Assembly: GCA_030043595.1 (NCBI GenBank)
Contig: JASHXJ010000061.1
Coordinates: 1 to 6,619 of the forward strand
From: Trebonia sp.
GTDB taxonomy: Bacteria > Actinomycetota > Actinomycetes > Streptosporangiales > Streptosporangiaceae
Direction of reading: 5' to 3'
Length of the DNA stretch: 6,619 bases
The notes under the pieces are model-generated. The model did not search any database, was not told the origin of the DNA, and was given only the letters and a program-made list of their open reading frames with translations. Both the position numbers and the translations under genes were made by a program. Shown piece by piece: positions 1 to 5,672 of the stretch; within the stretch, counting starts at the first letter, position 1, and each line of letters opens with the position of its first letter.

Positions 1-1998
1 CCCGGTCGCCAGCCCGATCGCCGCGAGTTCACCGAGCACGCTGGCGAACAGCCGGGGCCTGGTCCAGCCGAGGCAGGCGAGCACGCCAAGCTCACGGCGC
101 CTGCCCCGGACCGCGGCCGACGCCGAGCTCGCGGTGAAAAGCATGCACACGACCAGGATCAGGACGAAGAGCGTGACGCTCTCCCGGTCGACCGCCATGA
201 GGATGGTCAGCGCGACCCCCTTGCGCACCCAGTCCTCGGTCAGCGTCAGCGCCGGCTGCCCGAACTTCCCGGCGGGCAGGTCGATGGTCTGCGGCGCCGG
301 CGAGGACCCGGCGACGATGTCCACCGTCAGCCCGGTCCTGGCGGTTATCTGCTGCGCCACTTCCCTGATCCGCGCCAGCGACAGGGCGTTGGGCCCGGTG
401 ACGCCAGCCACCCGAACCCGGATCACGCTGATCGGGTCGCTCGTCGGCAGGTCGGTGCCGTACAGGTCGTTCTTCTCCAGCGCCGGCAGCGCCGACAGCG
501 TGGTGATGAGGTCCACCGGCTGGGTGACGAAACCGCCGAGGTCCTGGTTCGGCAGCAGGTCGCCGCCGCCGAGCGCGACGCTGGTGGTGGCATTGCCCGG
601 CGCGGCCGTCACCGGCTGGTAGACGCCAAGCGGCACCTGGGAGAGCGGATCGAACGACTCGATCTTCGCCGGGTCGAAGACCCCGACGACGCGGGGCGCG
701 GCATACGCCGGCCCCTGGCCAACAGAGAACTGGTTGGTCTGAGCGGAATGGACCGTCAGCCGCCGGTACTGGGTGTCCGCGTTGTCCATGGAGACGACCG
801 GGAGGGTACCCGTGTACCAGATGGACGCCGGGTTGCTCACCGGGACCGGCGAGAGCGCCCCGGTGCCGGTCTTCTGGTAGCTGACCTGACCGACGCTCCA
901 GTATCCGGAGACAGGATCGCCGTAAAAGACGCCGCCCTGCGTCGTGCCCGTCTTCTCCAGGTCAGGGAGCAACTGGCTGTAGGCCTGCTGCGCCGTGGTC
1001 TCCTGGGTGGCCACGGTCTTGCCTGGCGCGCCTGCCTCCCGCGTCGTCCATGCCACAGTCACGCTCGGCGGTGTGCTCGGCGGCGACAGGGCCTGCACTT
1101 GCGTCTGCGCGTACTCGCCCACGCCACTGGTGGACGCGGCGAGCACGGGAAAGGTGATCGTATTGTCCCCGACGGATGTGTCGCCCGCGTTCTCCGCCAG
1201 GTACTGACCTGAGGTCAGCGCCTTGTTGAGGCCGTCGAGCTTCGCCTCGGCCGCCGGGTCGACGGCCGCGATCAGCACCGGGATGACCCAGTCGACCTCA
1301 TACCGGGCCGTTCCGGTCGCGGGGGCGCCAGCCGAACCGAGGCCGGATCCGTTCGCCTTCGACCAGCACTCGGCACTGGACTGCACGGCGGGCCCGAACG
1401 GATTCTGCCCGGGAAGGCCAGACGGGAACAGCGGGCAGACCGGCGTACTGCCGTGACCCGGTACCTGCTGCGTGATGGCGCCGGTGCGGCTATCGAATCC
1501 CAGCTTGTCCGGTGTCACGTAGAGATAGGACGGCGGCTGCGGGATGCGGTCGGTTCCGTTGGCGCTGACCCAGGTGGTGGTGATCCGGTAGAGCTGGTCG
1601 CCAGGCCGGGCGTAGTCGGCGGCGGGAACGGCGAAGGTGATCGGGACAGACAGCAGGGTGTAGCCGACCATCGCGACGGGAGCGGCCACCGAAACGCCCG
1701 GGATGCTGGCGATCTCGTGATACTGGCTCATCGAGACGCCGCCGAAGATGCCGGCCAGGAAGTTCGGCTGGACGCTGCTGGTCTGCGATTCGAGCGCCGT
1801 CCGCGCGCCCTTGGGCCTGACCAGGATGTCGTAGGACGGCGCGAAGTTCGCCGTGACCGTGCCGGTCGTCCGCAGCTGCGACGTGCGGGACGCCGCGGTC
1901 AGCACAGTGAACGCTGTGACGGCGAGCAGCATCCCGGCGAGCAGCGCGATCAGCCGCGCAGGACGGAACCGCAGCTGCGACCAGGCCAGCCTTCTCAT
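1..1998 (-). CDS. FtsX-like ABC transporter permease (3' end cut by window edge)
   Basis: Inner-membrane permease of a MacB/FtsX-type ABC system, partner of the ATPase just upstream. The frame is open without a stop from the ATG at 1998 to base 1 (666 codons), so the C-terminus lies outside. A positively charged start (MRRLAWSQLRFRPARL) leads into one membrane helix at about residues 16-36. A very large extracytoplasmic region follows (about 37-595), then a second helix at about 606-626. After it comes the cytoplasmic loop typical of the FtsX domain, with RGRRRELGVLACLGWT at residues 631-646. Remaining helices are expected beyond the edge. The outer region is more than twice the length usual for MacB periplasmic domains and has only two cysteines, C188 and C211. 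The start is 11 nt after the ATPase stop, with a weak GGGG ribosome site 6 nt upstream, indicating co-translation. The exported substrate is unknown. Family confidence is high. Confidence 0.93.
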   Translation of the reverse strand, partial: MRRLAWSQLRFRPARLIALLAGMLLAVTAFTVLTAASRTSQLRTTGTVTANFAPSYDILVRPKGARTALESQTSSVQPNFLAGIFGGVSMSQYHEIASIPGVSVAAPVAMVGYTLLSVPITFAVPAADYARPGDQLYRITTTWVSANGTDRIPQPPSYLYVTPDKLGFDSRTGAITQQVPGHGSTPVCPLFPSGLPGQNPFGPAVQSSAECWSKANGSGLGSAGAPATGTARYEVDWVIPVLIAAVDPAAEAKLDGLNKALTSGQYLAENAGDTSVGDNTITFPVLAASTSGVGEYAQTQVQALSPPSTPPSVTVAWTTREAGAPGKTVATQETTAQQAYSQLLPDLEKTGTTQGGVFYGDPVSGYWSVGQVSYQKTGTGALSPVPVSNPASIWYTGTLPVVSMDNADTQYRRLTVHSAQTNQFSVGQGPAYAAPRVVGVFDPAKIESFDPLSQVPLGVYQPVTAAPGNATTSVALGGGDLLPNQDLGGFVTQPVDLITTLSALPALEKNDLYGTDLPTSDPISVIRVRVAGVTGPNALSLARIREVAQQITARTGLTVDIVAGSSPAPQTIDLPAGKFGQPALTLTEDWVRKGVALTILMAVDRESVTLFVLILVVCMLFTASSASAAVRGRRRELGVLACLGWTRPRLFASVLGELAAIGLATG

Positions 1999-2009
1999 CG
2001 CTTGCCCCG

Positions 2010-2741
2010 TCAGCCGAGCTGCCCGATGCGCCGGATCATCTCCGCTGCGGGATACTCCCCGGTCAGGTCGACGTCCTGGACGACGGCGCCGTCGCGCAGC
2101 CGGATTACCCGTTCGCACTGGGCGGCCACCTGCGGGTCGTGGGTGGCCAGCAGCACGGTCATCGGATGCTGACGCCGGACCTCGGTGAGCAGCCGCAGGA
2201 TGTCGGCCGCGGTGGCGGAGTCGAGGTTGCCGGTTGGCTCATCGGCGAGCAGCACCGCCGGGTCGTTGACCAGTGCCCTGGCGATGGCGACGCGCTGCTG
2301 CTCGCCGCCGGAGAGCTTGCTCGGCAGTGCCGTTTCCCGGCCGGACAGACCGACCGCCGTGAGCAGCTCGCGGGCGCGTTTGCGCTTGTCGAAGGGCGTC
2401 CGGTACGGCAGCACGGAAGCGATGACGTTGTCCAGTGCGGTCAGCCCGGGGAGCAGGTGGTAGCGCTGGAACACGAAGCCGACGGTGCGCCGGTAGGCGG
2501 CGAGGGCACCCCCGCGCAGCGCCGTCACCTCAGACCCGGCAACGGTGATCGTGCCAGAGTCCGGCTTTTCCATCGCCCCGATCAGGTGCAGCAGGGTGGA
2601 CTTACCGGAGCCGGACGCGCCGGTCAGCGCCACGACACTGGTTGCGGCGAGCGGCAGCGTGATGTCATCGATGGCCTTGACGCGTTTCTCGCGGCCGACG
2701 CCGTACGTCTTGCGGACGCCGCGCAGTTCGATCTCGGCCAT
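2010..2741 (-). CDS. ABC transporter ATP-binding protein (MacB/LolD type)
   Basis: Complete 243-residue cytoplasmic ATPase that drives the adjacent FtsX-like permease. All nucleotide-binding elements are intact and in order: Walker A GASGSGKST (41-49), Q-loop FQRYHLLPGLTALDNV (Q92), signature LSGGEQQ (143-149), Walker B VLLADEPTGNLDS with catalytic E168 and the D-loop at 172-175, and the H-loop histidine H201 in LLATHDP. The LLPGLTALDNV stretch and ADEPTGNLDS are characteristic of the LolD/MacB/FtsE subgroup, whose members act by mechanotransmission or export rather than solute import. The ATG at 2741 has an AAGGA Shine-Dalgarno 5 nt upstream and MAEIELRGVRKTYG is a normal N-terminus for the family. 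It is the first gene of a two-gene operon with the permease. It is probably controlled by the repeated operator found immediately upstream. The substrate is unknown. Confidence 0.97.
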   Translation of the reverse strand: MAEIELRGVRKTYGVGREKRVKAIDDITLPLAATSVVALTGASGSGKSTLLHLIGAMEKPDSGTITVAGSEVTALRGGALAAYRRTVGFVFQRYHLLPGLTALDNVIASVLPYRTPFDKRKRARELLTAVGLSGRETALPSKLSGGEQQRVAIARALVNDPAVLLADEPTGNLDSATAADILRLLTEVRRQHPMTVLLATHDPQVAAQCERVIRLRDGAVVQDVDLTGEYPAAEMIRRIGQLG

Positions 2742-2746
2742 CGCTA

Positions 2747-2751
2747 TCCTT
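2747..2751 (-). promoter_or_regulatory. Ribosome binding site of the ABC ATPase gene
   Basis: On the minus strand this reads AAGGA, 5 nt before the ATG at 2741. It supports that start. The proximal operator copy begins inside it (base 2750), so operator and ribosome site abut. Confidence 0.75.
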
Positions 2752-2768
2752 ACCTAGTGACAATGTAA
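2750..2768 (-). repeat. Proximal copy of a 19-bp putative operator
   Basis: Read on the plus strand this copy is TTACCTAGTGACAATGTAA. It matches the distal copy at 17 of 19 positions; the shared consensus is TTRCCTAGTGACAATRTAA. The copy has outer arms TTAC/GTAA and, within it, a TTRCC-TAGT-GACAA near-dyad. It lies between the inferred transcription start and the ATPase start codon. The repeat and its spacing are seen directly; the operator role is inferred from position. Confidence 0.65.
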
Positions 2769-2770
2769 CG

Positions 2771-2789
2771 TTGCCTAGTGACAATATAA
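2771..2789 (-). repeat. Distal copy of the 19-bp putative operator, overlapping the -10 box
   Basis: Read on the plus strand this copy is TTGCCTAGTGACAATATAA. It starts exactly 21 bp (two helical turns) from the proximal copy, so two bound dimers would sit on the same DNA face. It contains the whole proposed -10 hexamer (2783-2788) and the inferred start point. A protein bound here would block initiation. Its regulator is not in the window. Actinomycete ABC exporters of this kind are often controlled by PadR-, GntR- or TetR-family repressors, but the sequence does not tell which. Confidence 0.65.
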
Positions 2790-2811
2790 GAACGCCTGTC
2801 CGTGATGACCA
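2783..2811 (-). promoter_or_regulatory. Promoter of the ABC ATPase-permease operon
   Basis: On the minus strand a -35 box TGGTCA (2806-2811, 4 of 6 to TTGACA) is separated by 17 bp from a -10 box TATATT (2783-2788, 5 of 6 to TATAAT). This predicts a transcript starting near 2776 with a leader of about 35 nt that includes the proximal operator and the AAGGA ribosome site. It is a housekeeping-sigma type arrangement in an AT-rich island, unusual in this GC-rich sequence. Confidence 0.6.
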
Positions 2812-2865
2812 GCCGTGGGCGGCGATGAGACGATTTCGTTACCGGCCGCGGGCTGGAGCGGGGGC

Positions 2866-2871
2866 TACGCT
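2866..2871 (+). promoter_or_regulatory. Possible -10 box for a leaderless SDR transcript
   Basis: TACGCT fits the actinobacterial -10 pattern TANNNT and ends 7 nt before the ATG at 2879, which would put the transcript start at or next to the start codon. No convincing -35 box is seen 16-19 bp upstream. The rest of the 2790-2878 gap is GC-rich, with a GGAGCGGGGG run (2855-2864) that is too far from the ATG for a normal Shine-Dalgarno. Confidence 0.4.
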
Positions 2872-2878
2872 GCCATGC

Positions 2879-3697
2879 ATGGCGGATGCGCGGGGCCAGG
2901 CCGACGGGCGGGTGGCGTGGGTGACGGGGGCGTCCCGCGGCGTCGGGCGGGGGATCGCGGTGGCGCTCGGGGAAGCCGGGTGGGTGGTCTACGCGACCGC
3001 CCGCTCGTCCGCGGCCGGGCGCACGACCCGCCTTCCCGGCACGATCGAGGAGACCGCGGCGGCGGTTTCCGCCGCGGGCGGTCACGGTGTCGGCGTGGCC
3101 TGCGACCATCGCGACGACGCGGCGGTCGAGGCGGTCGCCGCGCGGATCGCCGCCGAGCAGGGCCGCCTGGACCTGCTGGTCAATAACGCCTGGGGCGGGT
3201 ACGAGGGACTGGCCGCGGGCGAGTGGGACCAGTGGAACGCCCCGTTGTGGGAGCAGCCGGTGGGGCTGTTCGACGCCATGTTCGGCGGCGGGGTACGAGC
3301 GCACTACGTGGCGCTGGCACGCTGCGCGCCGCTGCTGATCGCCACGCCGGGCAGCCTGGCGGTGACCGTCTCAGTGGCGATCACCGACGAGGGGCTGCGC
3401 GGGCACGGCGCCGCCTATGCGATGGCCAAGGCTGCCGACGACCGGCTGGCGCAGGTCGCGGCGGCGCAACTGCGAGCGCACGGGGTCGCCTCGGTCGCGG
3501 TGCACCCCGGCTGGGTGCGCACAGAGACCGTCCTGCTGTACGCCGCGCAGCTGGACCTGACCGGCTCGGAATCGCCCGAGGGGGTCGGCCGCGCCGTCGC
3601 CGCGCTGGCGGCCGACCCGGAACTGCTGAGCCTCACCGGCCGGGCGCTCGGCGTCAGCGAACTCGCCGCCCGCTACGGCGTCGACGTCGCCCGGTGA
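2879..3697 (+). CDS. Short-chain dehydrogenase/reductase, DHRS1-like
   Basis: A 272-residue NAD(P)-dependent oxidoreductase with a Rossmann fold, predicted soluble in the cytoplasm. Visible SDR signatures are the cofactor glycine motif TGASRGVG (16-23), an acidic D76 in the adenine-site position, the NNA motif (102-104), and the catalytic YAMAK (Y180, K184). HPGWVRTE (209-216) follows, the usual PG motif after the active site. The NNAWGGYE segment, a Trp-rich stretch, then GGGVRAHYVALARCAPLL match the DHRS1-like subgroup. The catalytic serine is not at the usual spacing of 13 before Tyr (A167 there); S165 is the likeliest substitute in a slightly longer loop. The ATG at 2879 leaves ten residues before the first strand, as usual. 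An in-frame ATG at 2825 would add 18 Arg-rich residues and is less likely. It is divergent from the ABC operon. Substrate unknown. Confidence 0.93.
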   Translation: MADARGQADGRVAWVTGASRGVGRGIAVALGEAGWVVYATARSSAAGRTTRLPGTIEETAAAVSAAGGHGVGVACDHRDDAAVEAVAARIAAEQGRLDLLVNNAWGGYEGLAAGEWDQWNAPLWEQPVGLFDAMFGGGVRAHYVALARCAPLLIATPGSLAVTVSVAITDEGLRGHGAAYAMAKAADDRLAQVAAAQLRAHGVASVAVHPGWVRTETVLLYAAQLDLTGSESPEGVGRAVAALAADPELLSLTGRALGVSELAARYGVDVAR

Positions 3698-3713
3698 CAG
3701 CCACCGGGTCGTC

Positions 3714-3726
3714 CGCTTGACAAGCG
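3714..3726. promoter_or_regulatory. 13-bp perfect palindrome containing a TTGACA hexamer
   Basis: CGCTTGACAAGCG is a perfect inverted repeat around a single central A, 17 nt after the SDR stop. It contains TTGACA (3717-3722), an exact -35 consensus, but the best -10 at 17-18 bp (GGACCT or GACCTT) is poor. A one-base loop and no following T-run argue against a terminator. An operator, or part of a promoter for the downstream genes, is possible. Confidence 0.35.
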
Positions 3727-3810
3727 TGCCGGGCTCGATGGACCTTGGGTCCGTGCTCTGGCTGTCTGTCGTCATCGACAACGCGTGTACTCAGATCTGG
3801 GACGCGTGGG

Positions 3811-3817
3811 GGAGAGG
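3811..3817 (+). promoter_or_regulatory. Ribosome binding site deciding the start of the 50-residue ORF
   Basis: GGAGAGG lies 7 nt before the GTG at 3825. It is the strongest Shine-Dalgarno near this small gene and favours the GTG over upstream TTG (3717), GTG (3726) or ATG (3738) codons in the same frame. Confidence 0.65.
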
Positions 3818-3824
3818 CGCGGGG

Positions 3825-3977
3825 GTGACGTCACTGCGGGTCAGCCCGGCGGTGTACGACGCCGTGGCGGTCGCCAGGTCCGGCGAGGTCGCCCGCGACT
3901 GCCCGCTGATGCTGCTCGGCCTGCCGCTGGTCGCGGACCCGGGGGTGGACACCTACGAACCCGTCGCCGCACCTTAG
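3825..3977 (+). CDS. Small hypothetical protein (50 aa)
   Basis: I do not recognise this protein. From the GTG at 3825 it reads MTSLRVSPAVYDAVAVARSG, then an acidic/hydrophobic second half with CPLMLLGLPLVADPGVD and a short Pro-rich tail. There is one cysteine (C26) and no clear membrane segment. Nearly every codon ends in G or C, as in the neighbouring genes. The same frame upstream (3738-3824) is much less biased, with several T- and A-ending codons, so the GTG start with its GGAGAGG ribosome site is preferred over a longer 79- or 86-residue version. It ends 9 nt before the alpha/beta hydrolase start and may be co-expressed with it. Function unknown. It might instead be a leader ORF or chance open frame. 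Confidence 0.6.
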   Translation: MTSLRVSPAVYDAVAVARSGEVARDCPLMLLGLPLVADPGVDTYEPVAAP

Positions 3978-3980
3978 GCT
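3975..3980 (+). promoter_or_regulatory. Possible -10 box for a leaderless hydrolase transcript
   Basis: TAGGCT fits TANNNT and ends 6 nt before the ATG at 3987, so the predicted start point falls exactly on the A of the start codon. It overlaps the stop codon of the preceding small ORF. No good -35 box is visible. The only other translation signal is AGG at 3976-3978, a weak ribosome site, so both leaderless and read-through expression remain possible. Confidence 0.4.
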
Positions 3981-3986
3981 GCTGCG

Positions 3987-5378
3987 ATGACGCAACGACG
4001 GACGGAGGCCGCGACGGCCAGCGATCCGGTGACTGGGGGCAGGGGCTGGGCTTTCGGCAGCCCGGCGGACGTCACCGAGCACGGCTACGTGATCGAGGAG
4101 TTCCTGCTCGACGGCGTCGCCCAGTCGTATGAACCGGTCCCGGGAACCGTCATCGGGCGGGACGGGCAGTGGGCGGTCCGGCCGGGGGAGCGGGCCGGGT
4201 ACCGGACCCGGATGTACGTCGCCCGCCCGGCAGACCCAGCGCGGTTCAACGGCGTCCTGGTCGTCAACTGGCTGAACGTGACCGCCGGGTTCGACCTGGG
4301 CGCGCCGTCCGCGCACGAGATGCGCGCCGGCTATGCGTGGGCAGGCGTCACCGCCCAGGCCGTGGCGGTCAACGGCCAGCCCGCGCTGGCGCCTGGCTTT
4401 CCCGCCACCCCCGGGCTGCCGCGCATCGATCCGGGCCGGTACGGGACGCTGCATCATCCGGGCGACCAGTATTCCTACGACATCTTCACCCAGGCCGCGC
4501 GAGCGGTCCGGCGCGGCCGCCGAGCGGCGGGCGGGGCGGACGGCGGCCTGCTGGGCGGGCTGACGCCGCGGCTGGTGATCGCCTCGGGCGCGTCACAGTC
4601 GGCGGCGCGGCTGGGTGCCTACGTCAACATGGCCGACGACCAGGAGCGGTGCTTCGACGGGTACTTCCTGCTCACCCACTGGGGACTGTGCGTCTACCCG
4701 CCGGACCAGCCGCTCATGGTGACCTTCGGGCCACTCGGCGACGGGTTCCACGGGGGAAGCTCAGCCATCAGCGATCGCGGCCGGGTGCCGATCCTGGTTC
4801 TCAACAGCGAGAGCGAGACGATGCACAACGTCCCGGTTCGCCAGCCGGACTCACCGACGTTCCGGTTCTGGGAGATCGCGGGCACGGCACACACCGGGAT
4901 GGCGCCCGACCTGACGCCGCTGCTGACGCGTGAGGGCCTGCCGGTGTTCCCGGCGGCTGAGAACGCCAACAGCATCGACTGGACGTGGGTCCGCAACGCC
5001 GCCCTGGAACACCTCGTTCGCTGGGCGGACGGAGGTCCGCCGCCGCCTTCGTTCCCGCTGGTCGAGGCATCCCTGGACGCGGGAATCCAGCACGACGAGA
5101 CCGGCAACGCGACCGGCGGGATCCGCGTCCCGGAGCTGGAAGCGCCCACCGCGGTTCACTCAGGAACCAGGCCGGGGAACCCGCTGGCGGCGCTCATCGG
5201 GCAGAGCGTCCCCTGCACGTCCGCGCAGCTCGCGGCGCGGTACCCGGACGCCGTGAGCTACCTGCGGGAATGGGATGCCGCCGTTGACCGGGCACGCGGC
5301 CAGGGCCTGGTGCTCGACGCCGACCTCGAGGGCCTGCGCGAGCGCGGGCGGAAGGCCGCCGCAGGCCTATGGAGGTAA
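3987..5378 (+). CDS. Alpha/beta hydrolase domain-containing protein
   Basis: Predicted serine hydrolase (esterase-like) of 463 residues with no signal peptide or membrane helix, so probably cytoplasmic. It resembles the large 'alpha/beta hydrolase domain' family of uncharacterised actinobacterial and proteobacterial proteins. The nucleophile elbow is GASQS (201-205) after the hydrophobic strand PRLVIAS, giving Ser203. The acid is probably E275 or E277 in VPILVLNSESE, and the base H302 in IAGTAHTG. Other conserved-looking blocks are GVLVVNWLNVTAGFD (89-103), with the N-terminal half forming the early strands, and HHPGDQYSYDIFTQAARAVR (156-175). The ATG at 3987 is the first in frame; only weak AGG or a leaderless start supports it. 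Its last codons overlap the start of the Cys-rich small ORF. The neighbouring SDR and OYE-type reductase suggest a catabolic or tailoring role. The reaction is unknown. Confidence 0.9.
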   Translation: MTQRRTEAATASDPVTGGRGWAFGSPADVTEHGYVIEEFLLDGVAQSYEPVPGTVIGRDGQWAVRPGERAGYRTRMYVARPADPARFNGVLVVNWLNVTAGFDLGAPSAHEMRAGYAWAGVTAQAVAVNGQPALAPGFPATPGLPRIDPGRYGTLHHPGDQYSYDIFTQAARAVRRGRRAAGGADGGLLGGLTPRLVIASGASQSAARLGAYVNMADDQERCFDGYFLLTHWGLCVYPPDQPLMVTFGPLGDGFHGGSSAISDRGRVPILVLNSESETMHNVPVRQPDSPTFRFWEIAGTAHTGMAPDLTPLLTREGLPVFPAAENANSIDWTWVRNAALEHLVRWADGGPPPPSFPLVEASLDAGIQHDETGNATGGIRVPELEAPTAVHSGTRPGNPLAALIGQSVPCTSAQLAARYPDAVSYLREWDAAVDRARGQGLVLDADLEGLRERGRKAAAGLWR

Positions 5379-5548
5379 GCCCGCGCCACTGCCGGCACTG
5401 CGCGGGCGACTGCCCCGGCGGCTGCCTGCTCGGAGACGGCCGGTGCATCCACGGCTGGAACTCCAAGCGGCCACGGCAGTTCACATGGCGGGTGCTGCTG
5501 ACCCGCCGATGGTGGCACCGGGTGCTCTGGGGAGATTACTCACGGTGA
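5369..5548 (+). CDS. Small cysteine-rich protein, putative metal-binding (59 aa)
   Basis: A 59-residue ORF whose ATG overlaps the hydrolase stop codon (10 nt shared, different frame), the arrangement of translational coupling. The N-terminal half holds five cysteines in HCRHCAGDCPGGC (7-19) followed by RCIHGWN (25-31): C8, C11, C15, C19 and C26, with H7, H10 and H28. The spacing CxxC-x3-C-x3-C-x6-C-x-H suits a zinc- or other metal-bound knuckle. The C-terminal half is basic and Trp-rich (RRWWHRVLWGDYSR), without a membrane helix. Codon third positions are largely G/C. Ribosome signals are weak (GGAAGG at 5350-5355 is rather far; AGG at 5363-5365 is too close). I recall similar short Cys-rich ORFs in actinomycetes but cannot name a function. 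It could be a nucleic-acid-binding or metal-handling protein, or a chance ORF, though the regular Cys pattern argues against chance. Confidence 0.62.
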   Translation: MEVSPRHCRHCAGDCPGGCLLGDGRCIHGWNSKRPRQFTWRVLLTRRWWHRVLWGDYSR

Positions 5549-5587
5549 AGAGACGCCACGGTCCGTTCCGGATAATTGATCGTGTTC

Positions 5588-5620
5588 TCCTGGCTGTGCG
5601 GCTTTTCTTGGCTGTGCGGC
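5588..5620 (+). repeat. Tandem direct repeat upstream of the OYE-family gene
   Basis: TGGCTGTGCGGC occurs at 5591-5602 and again at 5609-5620. With the preceding TCC/TCT the repeated unit matches at 14 of 15 bases, with an 18-bp period. It lies in the 124-base gap (5549-5672) before the flavin oxidoreductase, just after an AT-rich patch (GATAATTGAT, 5571-5580). No confident promoter pair is seen in this gap. The role, if any, is unknown; a regulatory site or a slippage duplication are both possible. Confidence 0.45.
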
Positions 5621-5663
5621 GAAATGGCGCGATGCTCAGAAGTGGTGACCAGCCACACGCAGC

Positions 5664-5669
5664 GGAGAG
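5664..5669 (+). promoter_or_regulatory. Ribosome binding site of the OYE-family gene
   Basis: GGAGAG with the GGAG core 5 nt before the ATG at 5673 supports that start codon. Confidence 0.7.
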
Positions 5670-5672
5670 CGC

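Noticed and set aside
1453..2172. Long plus-strand open frame (239 codons) opposite the permease and ATPase
   Set aside because: Its product is an Arg/Gly/Asp/Gln-rich string with no motif, and it is antisense to two clear ABC transporter genes with full motifs. High GC produces such frames.
2825..2878. N-terminal extension of the SDR from the ATG at 2825
   Set aside because: It would add 18 Arg-rich residues before a fold that normally starts within about ten residues of the first strand, and no ribosome site precedes it.
2750..3304. Minus-strand open frame of 184 codons covering the divergent spacer and the SDR
   Set aside because: It is antisense to the SDR catalytic core. Its repeated C-terminal peptide (two IVTR units) is just the translated DNA operator repeat, not a protein repeat.
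3714..3726. Transcription terminator after the SDR
   Set aside because: The palindrome would leave a one-base loop with short arms and there is no T-run, so an intrinsic terminator is not supported.
3831..4457. Minus-strand open frame of 208 codons opposite the small ORF and hydrolase start
   Set aside because: The composition is Arg/Pro/Gly-rich without motifs, and the opposite strand has the better codon bias and hydrolase homology.
4169..4933. Plus-strand open frame of 254 codons in another frame within the hydrolase
   Set aside because: Arg/Gly/Ala/Pro-rich shadow of the hydrolase frame, which has a GASQS nucleophile elbow and catalytic His.
5371..5378. GGAGG at the hydrolase end as a ribosome site for a further gene
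   Set aside because: No ATG, GTG or TTG lies at a suitable distance downstream. The bases are part of the Cys-rich ORF's second and third codons.
5583..5672. GTG-started frame encoding a doubled FSWLCG peptide before the OYE gene
   Set aside because: The peptide repeat is only the 18-bp DNA repeat read in frame. There is no ribosome site and the frame runs on into the OYE gene out of frame.
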